Below, one piece after another: positions 9,290 to 17,485 of a stretch of DNA of 64,000 bases. The stretch is taken from assembly GCA_963737145.1 (NCBI GenBank), contig CAVTRO010000001.1:372001-436000 (forward strand), read 5' to 3'. The DNA comes from AP-15 sp963737145. GTDB taxonomy: Bacteria; Pseudomonadota; Alphaproteobacteria; ATCC43930; CGMCC-115725. The position numbers were made by a program, and so were the translations under genes. The notes below the pieces were generated by a model. It was not told the origin of the DNA. It ran no database searches and saw only the letters and a list, made by a program, of their open reading frames with translations. Position 1 is the first letter of the stretch. Each line of letters opens with the position of its first letter.

Positions 9290-10495
9290 ATGACCAATCC
9301 CGTCCTGCCGCCTGACCTTACCGACCGCCTCGATCCCGCGACGATCCTGGTGCGCGGCGGCGCCAGCCGCAGCCCCTATGACGAGACCTGCGAGGCCTTG
9401 TTCATGACCTCGGGGTTTGTCTACGGCACGGCGGCGGCGGCCGAGCAGGCCTTCGCGCAGGAGGGCTCGCGTTTCGTCTATTCGCGCTACCGCAACCCGA
9501 CGGTGGCAATGTTCGAGGAGCGGCTGCGGCTGCTCGAAGGCGCCGAGGCCTGCCGCGCCACGGCGAGCGGGATGGCGGCGGTGTTCGCCGCATTGGCGTG
9601 CCGGCTGCGCGCCGGCCAACGGGTCGTGTCGAGCCGAGCGTTGTTCGGCTCTTGCCACTACATCGTTGCCGACCTCTTGCCGCGCTGGGGCGTCGAGACT
9701 GTGCTTGTCGACGGGCGCGACCTCGGCGCCTGGGAGGCGGCGCTCGCCGGCGGCGCGGTGCTCGCGTTTTGCGAGAGCCCCTCCAACCCGGCGATGGAGA
9801 TCATCGATCTCGCCGAGGTCGCGCGTCTCACGCGCCGCGCCGGCGCCATTCTAGTCGTCGACAACGTGTTCGCGACGCCGCTGCTACAGAAGCCGCTGGC
9901 CTTGGGCGCCGATGTCGTCGTCTATTCGGCGACCAAGCACATCGACGGCCAGGGCCGCTGCCTCGGCGGCGCGATCCTCGCATCGGAGAAATTCATCAAG
10001 GACGACCTGGGCCCGTTTTATCGGCATACCGGGCCGTCCTTGAGCCCATTCAACGCGTGGCTGCTGTTGAAGGGGCTCGAAACCTTGGATCTCAGGGTCG
10101 AACGGCAATGCCGAACCGCCGCGGCGGTCGCCCGTTATCTGGAAAGGCATCCAAAGATCACGCGCGTACTCTACCCCGGCCTGCCGAGCCACCCGCAATA
10201 CAAGCTCGCCCGCCGGCAGATGAAGGGGGGCGGCAGCCTCGTCTGCTTCGAGGTGGCCGGCGGCAAGGAGGCCTGCTTCCGGTTTTTGGATGCGCTGCGC
10301 CTCGTCGATATTTCCAACAATCTCGGGGATTCAAAGAGCCTCGTCACCCACCCGGCAACCACGACGCATTCGCGCCTCAAGCCCGAAGAGCGGGCCGAGC
10401 TCGGCATCAGCGATGCGCTGGTGCGCTTTTCAGCCGGGCTCGAAGGCGAAGGCGACCTCCTCGGCGACATCGAGCGGGGCCTATCAAACGTTTGA
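9290..10495 (+). CDS. metZ: O-succinylhomoserine sulfhydrylase
   Basis: MetZ makes homocysteine from O-succinylhomoserine and sulfide, a PLP-dependent step of methionine synthesis in the cytoplasm. The 401-residue protein has the Cys/Met-metabolism PLP fold: YSRYRNPTVAMFEERLRLLEG near residue 65, CESPSNPAMEIIDLAEVA, the PLP lysine in VVYSATKHIDGQGRCLGG, and the C-terminal LGDSKSLVTHPATTTHSRL. It is intact and typical in length. Ribosome site GGAGAGAG precedes ATG 9290. Control by the SAM-II riboswitch and terminator directly upstream supports the assignment over a generic cystathionine synthase. Confidence 0.93.
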   Translation: MTNPVLPPDLTDRLDPATILVRGGASRSPYDETCEALFMTSGFVYGTAAAAEQAFAQEGSRFVYSRYRNPTVAMFEERLRLLEGAEACRATASGMAAVFAALACRLRAGQRVVSSRALFGSCHYIVADLLPRWGVETVLVDGRDLGAWEAALAGGAVLAFCESPSNPAMEIIDLAEVARLTRRAGAILVVDNVFATPLLQKPLALGADVVVYSATKHIDGQGRCLGGAILASEKFIKDDLGPFYRHTGPSLSPFNAWLLLKGLETLDLRVERQCRTAAAVARYLERHPKITRVLYPGLPSHPQYKLARRQMKGGGSLVCFEVAGGKEACFRFLDALRLVDISNNLGDSKSLVTHPATTTHSRLKPEERAELGISDALVRFSAGLEGEGDLLGDIERGLSNV

Positions 10496-10612
10496 TGTAC
10501 GTATAAATAAGATTATTAACATTCTAAATCAGTTATATTTATTGAACCACATCGAACGGCGGTATTGTTCCTGCGATAGGTTCAGGTCGACACCGTTGCG
10601 AAGCCGGAGGCG

Positions 10613-10990
10613 ATGAAGCAGCAGAGCCGGCAACTACGTGGCCACATCGCCCGCGATCTCCGCAACACCGCCACGCCGTTCGACAAAGAGGGGTACTCGC
10701 TCCTCAAATTCCACGGCATCTATCAGGGTTACACCAGCGACATCGGCATCGTCGGCCGCATGCCCGGCTTTTACGCGTTGTTCGTCGGCGGCGACTTCGA
10801 AGGCACCCGGCTCAATCAGCCGCTCGCCGAAAAGGTGCCGCTGCACGGCATCGCCGAGGTGCTGGACCCGCTCTTCGCCCTCTACGCCTCCGCCCGTGCC
10901 GAAGGCAAAGGCTTTGGCGATTTCTGTCACCGCGCCGGCATGCCGGCATTACAGATCGCCCTCGCCAAATCGCAGAAGGGCGCGGCCTAA
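10613..10990 (+). pseudogene. sulfite reductase (hemoprotein/ferredoxin type) with large internal deletion
   Basis: The open frame of 125 residues joins the two ends of an assimilatory sulfite reductase. Residues 1-40 (QQSRQLRGHIARDL, EGYSLLKFHGIYQG) match the N-terminus, and residues 45-125 (IGIVGRMPGFYALFVGGDFE through FGDFCHRAG) match the C-terminus. The roughly 400 residues between them, including the Cys motifs that bind the 4Fe-4S cluster and siroheme, are absent, yet the frame is kept. It cannot carry out six-electron sulfite reduction. It follows metZ, which uses the sulfide this pathway would supply. Confidence 0.75.
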
Positions 10991-11058
10991 CCGCTCCCTT
11001 CCCACATCCTCGATCGCTCAGTACGCTAGGGCCAACAAGTTTCTCTCGGAGGTAGGCC

Positions 11059-11913
11059 ATGGCCGTGATAGGGGTAATCGCACAAGGGATGATGGGCGCC
11101 GGGGTCGGGCGCCGGCTGCATGAAAGCGGCGCCGAGGTTCGCACCCTGTTGATCGGGCGCAGCCAGGCCAGCGCCGAGCGAGCCGGAAAGGCCGGCATGG
11201 CGCCGGCGGCGAATGAGCGCGAGCTGCTCTCCGGCGCCGATTTCTTTTTGTCGATCCTGCCGCCGGGCGAGGCCGAGCCGCTGGCACGGCAACTGGCGCC
11301 GGCGTTGAAGGTGCTCGACCGCAAGCCGGTTTACGTCGACTGTAACGCGGTTAGCCCGCAAACCGCGGTTCGCATCGGCGAGATTGTCGCCCCCACCGGC
11401 GCAGATTTTGTCGATGCCGGGATCATCGGTGGCCCGCCCCGCCCGGGCTACAGCCCGACGATTTACGCGTCGGGTCCGACGGCGGGGCAGACCGCGGTAT
11501 TGCGCGATTGGGGGATCGATTGGCGCGTCATCGACGGGCCGATCGGCGCTGCGTCGGCTTTGAAGATGTCTTATGCCGGGATTACCAAGGGAACGACTGC
11601 GATCGCCTCGGCAATGCTGTTGGGCGCTGCGCGATTCGGGTGCGCCGAGGCGCTCATCGCCGAATTGACCGAGAGCCAGCCCGAAATGCTCGCACGCTTT
11701 CGCGAAGGGATCCCGCGGATGTACGACAAGGCCTATCGCTGGGTCGCCGAGATGGAGGAGATCTCCGCGTTCCTCGAAAGAAATCCGCCGTCGCGCGACA
11801 TCTACGCCGGAATCGCCCGCCTCTATGCCTATCTTGCCGAGGCAGAAGCCGAAAAAGAACCCGGCCCCGACAACGCTGTGCGCACGCTCGACCGCGTGCT
11901 GGGCAAGGCATAA
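11059..11913 (+). CDS. NAD(P)-dependent oxidoreductase with DUF1932 domain
   Basis: The 284-residue protein has an N-terminal Rossmann domain of the 6-phosphogluconate/3-hydroxyisobutyrate dehydrogenase type (VIGVIAQGMMGAGVGRRL, residues 4-21) and a C-terminal helical DUF1932 domain containing GAASALKMSYAGITKGTTA. VDAGIIGGPPRPGYSPTIY lies in the linker region. In family members the first glycine motif is GxGxMG; here it reads GVIAQGMMG. A CGGAGGT ribosome site lies just before ATG 11059. The substrate is unknown; no neighbour points to a pathway. Confidence 0.82.
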   Translation: MAVIGVIAQGMMGAGVGRRLHESGAEVRTLLIGRSQASAERAGKAGMAPAANERELLSGADFFLSILPPGEAEPLARQLAPALKVLDRKPVYVDCNAVSPQTAVRIGEIVAPTGADFVDAGIIGGPPRPGYSPTIYASGPTAGQTAVLRDWGIDWRVIDGPIGAASALKMSYAGITKGTTAIASAMLLGAARFGCAEALIAELTESQPEMLARFREGIPRMYDKAYRWVAEMEEISAFLERNPPSRDIYAGIARLYAYLAEAEAEKEPGPDNAVRTLDRVLGKA

Positions 11914-11951
11914 CAATCTCATCCCCTCTCTAGTCCCGCCCGCCGACCTTT

Positions 11952-11979
11952 CCCTCCCCCGCGAGCGAGCGGGGGAGGG
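11952..11979. repeat. perfect 11-bp stem palindrome
   Basis: CCCTCCCCCGC pairs perfectly with GCGGGGGAGGG around a GAGCGA loop, with no T-run after it. Such palindromes are dispersed between genes in many alphaproteobacteria. It could also stabilise the 3' end of the upstream transcript. Confidence 0.6.
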
Positions 11980-12059
11980 TTAGAGCCGGCGGGGCGACCG
12001 GCAAAGCCCGAGCACATATAGTTTCGCTGGCTTCGACCTCTCGATTCCTAGCCAAGGTA

Positions 12060-12395
12060 TTGACCGGCTTTTCCTCAATTCTCGCCGGCGTATTCGTTTA
12101 TTCGATCCTTGTGGTGACGACGGGGACTTATAATTATTCGGCACGGGCGGGCGGCATCTCGCTCGCCGTCTTGATGCTGCCGACGGTCGTCCTTACGGCC
12201 GAAGAAGCGATGAAGACGGTGCCGCGCAGGATGAAGGATGCCGCGTTCGGGATGGGGTGCACCCGCACCCAGGTGATCTGGAAGATCGTGCTGCCGACCG
12301 CGTTCCCAGGCATCCTGACCGGCGTTATGCTGGGTGTCGCACGCGTTGCCGGCGAGTCGGCGCCGCTAAGGAGCCCGCCGACCGCAAATACCTGA
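12060..12395 (+). pseudogene. pstA: phosphate ABC transporter permease fragment
   Basis: The fragment covers only the central-to-late part of PstA, the membrane permease that imports phosphate with PstSCB. It shows TGFSSILAGVFVYSILVVTT, ARAGGISLAVLMLPTVVLTA, the EAA-type loop (EEAMKTVPRRMKDAAFGMG) and TAFPGILTGVMLGVARVAGE, then leaves the family after ESAPL. The N-terminal helices, the C-terminal helix and all other pst genes are missing nearby. It is a leftover rather than a gene. Confidence 0.8.
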
Positions 12396-12449
12396 TGCCC
12401 CGCGCCGGCACGATTCGCCGCTCCGGGACGGACTGGTTAGGGTCCCAAT

Positions 12450-13355
12450 TCAGTTGGGGGCTATGCGATAATGCGCGTCGAGCGCCGGCGGCCCGTCGCT
12501 CTCGACAACGCCGCGCGCTACGAGATCGAGCAGATGTGCATGGACCGAGCGCGCGGCGGCGCGCTTGAGGCCCGATTGCAGCCCGACATAGAGCCGCTCG
12601 ACTATCGCGTCGATCCGCCCGATACCGGCCCGCAGGCAGTCGAGAATGCCGGCCTCGCGTTCGCGCCGATGGGCGATGAACGTGCGGACGTAATCCTGCG
12701 GCTCAGTGATGGCCGGTCCGTGGGTCGGCCAATAGACCGAATCCGCACGACCCAGTAATTTGTCCAGCGAGGCCATATAGGCCGCCATGTCGCCGTCCGG
12801 CGGGGCAATAACGCTGGTCGACCACCCCATGACATGGTCGCCGCTGAACAGTATTCCGCTTTCCGGCAAAGCGAAGCACAGATGGTTCGAGGTGTGGCCC
12901 GGCGTATGCACGGCGTGGAAAACCCAACCCCTGCCGGCGATCCGCTCGCCGTCGCCTAGTGTCCTGTCGGGGACGAAATCCCAATCGCCGCCTTCCTCGA
13001 CGCCCGGGTCGCCGCGCTTGCCGCCGGCATGCGGGCCGAACCCGTAAGTCGGGGCGCCGGTCGCCGCCTGCAGTGCCCGCGCCGCCGGCGAGTGGTCGCG
13101 GTGCGTATGGGTGACCAGGATATGCGTGACCTGCTCGCCCGCGAGGCCGGCGAGCAGCGCCTCGATATGATCGGCGAGATCCGGCCCCGGATCGATCACC
13201 GCAACCTCGCCGCGGCCCACGACGTAAGTGCCGGTGCCCCGAAACGTGAACGGGCTGGGATTGCACGCCACGATGCGGCGTGTCATCGGCGCGACGGGCT
13301 CGAGCCGGCCATATTCAAACGAAAACTCGCGACGGAATGGGATCTCGACGGTCAT
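12450..13355 (-). CDS. MBL-fold metallo-hydrolase
   Basis: The 301-residue protein has the metallo-beta-lactamase fold. It shows YVVGRGEVAVIDPGPDLADH, the metal motif THTHRDHSPAA, a later His in HTPGHTSNHLCF, and FSGDHVMGWS with the bridging Asp. A C-terminal winged-helix-like tail follows (about residues 235-300), as in LACTB2-like hydrolases that act on thioesters or nucleic acids. It is intact, cytoplasmic by prediction, and stands alone between decayed genes. The substrate is unknown. Confidence 0.88.
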   Translation of the reverse strand: MTVEIPFRREFSFEYGRLEPVAPMTRRIVACNPSPFTFRGTGTYVVGRGEVAVIDPGPDLADHIEALLAGLAGEQVTHILVTHTHRDHSPAARALQAATGAPTYGFGPHAGGKRGDPGVEEGGDWDFVPDRTLGDGERIAGRGWVFHAVHTPGHTSNHLCFALPESGILFSGDHVMGWSTSVIAPPDGDMAAYMASLDKLLGRADSVYWPTHGPAITEPQDYVRTFIAHRREREAGILDCLRAGIGRIDAIVERLYVGLQSGLKRAAARSVHAHLLDLVARGVVESDGPPALDAHYRIAPN

Positions 13356-13886
13356 GGCGGGGAGATTATAGGAATTTCACGAAATATGTTAACCCAAAGC
13401 CGCGGTCTGGGCGTTATGGGAAACCAGCGAGTTCGCATGCGCTGTAAAAATCGTGAACCGTGATTTCAATAACGCCGATGCTTCGATACATAGTCGAAGA
13501 GGTAAAGCCCCCTCGTTCACAACAGGAGATCGAAGCGGAGGGCAGCCCGCTTTGGGCATCGGCTCGATAGCGGAGGTGTCGGCGGCAAACGAGACAGCAC
13601 GTCGGCAATTGCAGCAGCGGGAATGGTAGGCGCCGCCCGCCTTTTTCAAGATGGTGAGGTGACCCACCTCAACCCGGAGCCCGACCTCACAAAGCAAATT
13701 CGAGTGGCCAAGTTGGTGGAGCTCGGCCGTTACCGTATTCACACGCAAGTGGCCGATTACCGACTAGCCGGCATCAGGAACCGTGAGCGAGGGAGTTCGA
13801 GGCCCAATCTGCCAACACGACATTCTGGCTGAGAAAAGTTTTACAGCCGCGCAAACCACCAGAGAACTTCCGCTGCGGGATTATCG
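13356..13886. other. non-coding stretch, no recognisable feature
   Basis: Several short frames on both strands were inspected and none gives a recognisable domain or consistent codon pattern. It lies between the MBL gene's 5' end and the 3' end of the broken prpD-like gene. Confidence 0.5.
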
Positions 13887-14945
13887 TCATCCGGCGACTG
13901 CGGTCATCAGCACCCGCGCATCCGGCAACGTTTCGAAGCTCCCGATGGCCGCAAGTAGCCCGTCTACACTCGCATTGGACAGCGGCCGCACCGCATTGCG
14001 CGCGCAGTCGCGGAACTTGGCCTCGAGCTGAACGCTGGTGAGCGGCTTCTCGGCGACCCAATGGGATCGGTGGTCTCGACCGTAACCGAGCGCCCGTCGA
14101 TCCGTTTCACCGTGATACTGAGCGACCCTCTCGGTCGGTGATCGCGCGCAACGCCGACGATCCAATCCGACAGGGACAGCACCGAGGCATCCCCCAGACT
14201 ATCGACCTCCGCTATCCCTACCTTACCATGCACCAAGGCGGTGGCGACCAGAAAGGGTTGCGCGAACTGCGCCTCCACGACCTGGGCAGGGCGGCGCTTG
14301 GTCGGCAAACGGCCAAATTGGTCGCTGTGTCCGGCGGGGTCCGCCTCGATCGTCACCGATTCGATGTGGTCGGGCCGCTCGATTTTGAGCTGCGTTCGTG
14401 CCGCCAGGGCTGCATCAATCGCCGCATGCAGTGGCCGACCGCAAGGGTAGGGGCTTGTAGCTCAGCGCCTCGCCGCGGAAAGCCGTGCCCAGGTCGCGCA
14501 GCAGCACCGATTCGTCAAATCCGTTAGGTTGGCACAACTCCAGGAAGCCAAAACGGCCATTAAAGATGATTTCGCGCGCCGGTGAACCCGGTCTGCGCCA
14601 AGACGGCGGAGAAAACCCCGGCGCTGGCCGCCTGGCCGGCCTGCATCCGCTTGGTCAGCGCCCCGTCGAGGATGCATTGGCGATTGCCGGCGGCCTGGCT
14701 GTAGGCGATGCGGAAGGCGGCCAGCATCTCTTCCGGCGTCAGGCCGATCAGTTTGCCTGCGGCCGCGGTGGCGCCGAAGACGCCGATCGCCGCGGTGCGA
14801 TGCCAGCCCCGGTCGAGCGTGCATGCGAGCGCGATGCGGCACGATAGGTCCAGACCGAGGGCGACCGCCAACAGCACATCACGCCCACTGATTGCCCCCA
14901 GGCTGTCGCACAGCGCGATGGCCGATCCCAGCAGGTAATGTCCGG
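13887..14945 (-). pseudogene. MmgE/PrpD family protein, truncated and frameshifted
   Basis: MmgE/PrpD proteins include 2-methylcitrate dehydratase and related lyases. Family sequence can be followed in at least three frames: DVLLAVALGLDLSCRIALAC, HRTAAIGVFGATAAAGKLIG, FRIAYSQAAGN, then FNGRFGFLELCQPN, VVEAQFAQPFLVATALVHGK, and the C-terminal QLEAKFRDCARNAV. The N-terminal third is missing: the gene runs into the end of an IS256-family element near 14940, and no N-terminal part is visible beyond the far IS end at 17277. It was probably lost by IS insertion and deletion. Confidence 0.75.
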
Positions 14946-15383
14946 GAAGTTCTGCAAAAGCCGCTGAGGCGGATGGTCATGGTATGCGGGTGATATCGCA
15001 ATCACCGGATCCTTTGGCGAGGATGCAGACCATGACCAAGAGACAGGGTAAATCTGGGACGATCGACGTCAAAGCGCTTCTGGCGGAGGACGAGGAGTTT
15101 TCTGCGGGCGCTGGTGCGGACGGCGCTGCAGGAGGTGCTCGAAGCGGAGATGACGGAGGCGCTCGGCGCGGAGAAGGGGGAACGGGCGGCGGGCCGACAA
15201 GGCTACCGGTCGGGTTATTACGGCCGGACGCTGATTACGCGGGTCGGCAAGCTGGAGCTGCGGGTGGCACAGGATCGGACCGGGCGTTTCTCGACCGAGC
15301 TGTTCGAACGGTACCAGCGTTCGGAGCGGGCGCTGGTGGCGGCGCTGGCGGAGATGTACGTGCCAGGGGTGTCGACCCGGAAA

Positions 15384-15406
15384 GGCCTGCCCTCGCGAAG
15401 GCGGGG
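15384..15406. repeat. palindromic insert A in IS256 transposase
   Basis: GCCTGCCCTCGCGAAGGCGG is inserted between the STRK and VKAITEEL codons and shifts the frame. A related sequence sits at the same site in copy 2. Confidence 0.65.
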
Positions 15407-15590
15407 GTCAAGGCGATCACCGAGGAGCTGTGCGGCCATAGCTTTTCGGCTCCTCGATCAGCGCAATGAACCAGCGGCTGGATGCGAGTTTGGCGCAATT
15501 TGCTGGCCGCCCGTTGACCGAAACCTTCCCCTATCTGATCCTCGACGCGCGCTATGAGCGGGTGCGCGAGGCCGGCGTGATCGCCAGCCA

Positions 15591-15610
15591 GCCCTTCGAC
15601 AGGCTCAGGA
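15591..15610. repeat. palindromic insert B in IS256 transposase
   Basis: GCCCTTCGACAGGCTCAGGA interrupts the transposase between GVIASQ and VLIAIGIDWDG. It belongs to a different short-repeat type from inserts A and C. The corresponding part of copy 2 is deleted. Confidence 0.6.
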
Positions 15611-16020
15611 GTGCTGATCGCGATTGGCATCGACTGGGACGGCCGCCGCCAAGTGTTGCGGTCGAGCTCGCCAACCGCGAGAGCCGATCGAGCTGGCGCG
15701 ATTTCCTGCTGGGGCTGAAGGCCCGCGGTCTGCATGGCGTCGAATTTGTCGTGGCCGACGATCATGCCGGCCTGCGGGCAGCGCTGCGCGAGGTTCTGGC
15801 GGAGGCGGCCTATCAGCGCTGCTACGTGCATTTTCTGCGCAACGCGCTCGACCACGTCCCGCGCCGGGTCGACGACGACTGTCTGCAGGAGCTGCGCTGG
15901 CTGTATGATCGGCGCGATCTCATCGAGGCGCGCCGCGATTTGGCCGCCTGGCTCACCAAGTGGTCAGGCAAATACTCAAAGCTCACCGGCTGGGTCGAAG
16001 ACAACATCGACGAGACGCTG

Positions 16021-16049
16021 ACCCCCGCTTTCGCTGGGGCAGGCTCTTT
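16021..16049. repeat. palindromic insert C in IS256 transposase
   Basis: ACCCCCGCTTTCGCTGGGGC followed by AGGCTCTTT interrupts the DETLTFYRLP region. The same insert is present at the same place in copy 2. Confidence 0.65.
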
Positions 16050-16327
16050 TACCGGCTGCCGCGGCAGCACCATAAGCACCGCAAATCGACCAATATGCTG
16101 GAGCGCCTCAACGAGGAGATCAGGCGCCGCACCCAGGTTGTGCGCATCTTCCCCAATGGCGAGAGCTGCCTGCGGCTGGTGCGGGCACTGGCGGTCGAGA
16201 CGCACGAGAACTGGCTCGAGCAGCATCGCTACCTCAACATGGACGATCTGCGCGAGCACAAGAAAGAGGCACTGCGCCGTGCGGCCTGACCCCCGACCGG
16301 TTCAGCCTAGCACCGTGCTCGCTCTGT

Positions 16328-16356
16328 CAAGAGCCTGCCCTCGCGAAAGCGGGGGA
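16328..16356. repeat. palindromic element after copy 1 transposase
   Basis: AAGAGCCTGCCCTCGCGAAA followed by GCGGGGGAC is the same element type as insert C, in reverse orientation, lying beyond the transposase end. Confidence 0.55.
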
Positions 16357-16781
16357 CGCTGCGCGCCGGCTCCGCCGGTGCCGCTGCCCGCGGCGCTCTG
16401 CCGGAAGGCAGGTCGGGACGAAGGGATGGTCCTATTCCGTCGAACAAAGGGATGCTGCTTATTGGCCTGAATGAACCGCACCACCCCTCACCATGACCAA
16501 TTGCTGAACTTGACGCACACAACTCTGAACGGGTCGGGGGTCAGGCCGCACGGCGAAGCGCCTCCCTTTTTGTATTCGCGCAGATCGTCCGTGTTGAGGT
16601 CTCGATGCTGCTCGAGCCAGTTCTCGTGGGTCTCAACCGCCAGTGCCCGCACCAGCCTCAAGCAACTCTCGTTATTAGGAAAGATGCGCACGACGTGGGT
16701 GCGGCGCTTGATCCCCTCGTTGAGGCGCTCCAGCATGTTGGTCGATTTGAGGTGCTTATGGTGCTGGCGGAGCGGCCGATA

Positions 16782-16811
16782 AAAGAGCCTGCCCCAGCGA
16801 AAGCGGGGGTC
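16782..16811. repeat. palindromic insert C, copy 2 version
   Basis: AAAGAGCCTGCCCCAGCGAA followed by AGCGGGGGTC is the reverse complement of the insert at 16021, at the equivalent transposase site. Confidence 0.6.
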
Positions 16812-17020
16812 AGCGTTTCATCGATGTTCTCTTTAACACAGCCGGTGAGCTTGGGGTATTTGCCGGATCATTCGGTGAGCCAAGCCGCCAGATCGCGACG
16901 CGCTTCGGAAAGGTCGCGCCGGTCGTGCAGCGAGCGCAGCTCTTGCAGGCAGTCGTCGTCGACCCGGCGCGGCACGTAATCGAGCGCCTTCCGCAGAAAT
17001 TGCACGTAACAGCGCTGATA

Positions 17021-17047
17021 GGCCGCCTCCGCGAGGGCGGGCTTTTG
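17021..17047. repeat. palindromic insert A, copy 2 version, at a deletion joint
   Basis: On the minus strand the insert reads AAGCCCGCCCTCGCGGAGG and continues directly into the EAAYQRC codons, so the second internal deletion of copy 2 ends inside this palindrome. Confidence 0.55.
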
Positions 17048-17485
17048 CGGGTCGAAACCCCTTGCACGTACATCTCCGGCTGCGCCGCCGGCGCCGTCCG
17101 CACCAGCACCCGCAGAAACTCCTCGTCCTTCGCCAGAAGGGCTTTGACGTCGATCGTCCAGATTTACCCTGCCTGTTGGCATGGTGTGCATCCTCGCCAA
17201 AGGATCCGGTGATTGCGCATCACCCGCATACCATAACCATCCGCCTCAGCGGCTTTTGCAGAACTTCCCGGACACTACCCATTACCATTCGCCTGGCTAG
17301 CGGCAGGTGACAGGTTGACTGGGCCTTGCGTCCGCGTCCACTATTGACCAATTGGCTTAACCGGTGCAGCCGCCGGATGGGTCAGGATCAACAGCGTTTA
17401 ACCTGGCAAGTCGAGCCGACCGCAATTTAGGAGGAACGAGCAGAACTTTCTCATGCCCACCAGCATGCTCTGCTCAAAGTGAGAA

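Larger units (their letters stand above)
15032..16289 (+). pseudogene. IS256-family transposase, copy 1
   Basis: Recognisable mutator-type transposase: MTKRQGKSGTIDVKALLAED, LQEVLEAEMTEALGAEKGER, GYRSGYYGRTLITRVGKLEL, then LLGLKARGLHGVEFVVADDH with a catalytic Asp, AYQRCYVHFLRNALDHVPR, and TNMLERLNEEIRRRT with the catalytic Glu. It is split over several frames. Causes visible are an extra T near 15102 (TTTT where copy 2 has TTT), palindromic inserts at 15384, 15591 and 16021, and a lost base near 15658. It cannot encode an active enzyme. Confidence 0.88.
14939..16317 (+). mobile_element. IS256-family element, copy 1 (decayed)
   Basis: The left end, TGTCCGGGAAGTTCTGC and onward, is repeated in inverted orientation at 17277, giving about 90 bp of near-identical end sequence. 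The transposase (15032-16289) is the only cargo. The matching right end was not found after 16317, so the border there is approximate. Confidence 0.75.
16480..17277 (-). mobile_element. IS256-family element, copy 2 (internally deleted, inverted)
   Basis: On the minus strand the element starts at 17277 with the same end sequence as copy 1. Its transposase remnant keeps the N-terminus, a short middle (AYQRCYVQFLRKALDYVPRR) and the C-terminus (MLERLNEGIKRRTHVVRIFP). Two internal deletions relative to copy 1 are seen: about 215 bp before EMYVQGVSTRK and about 400 bp ending at EAAYQRC. The pair of copies forms a large inverted repeat. Confidence 0.78.

Noticed and set aside
13389..13832. Possible toxin-antitoxin gene pair
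   Set aside because: Short frames on both strands have no recognisable toxin or antitoxin motif.
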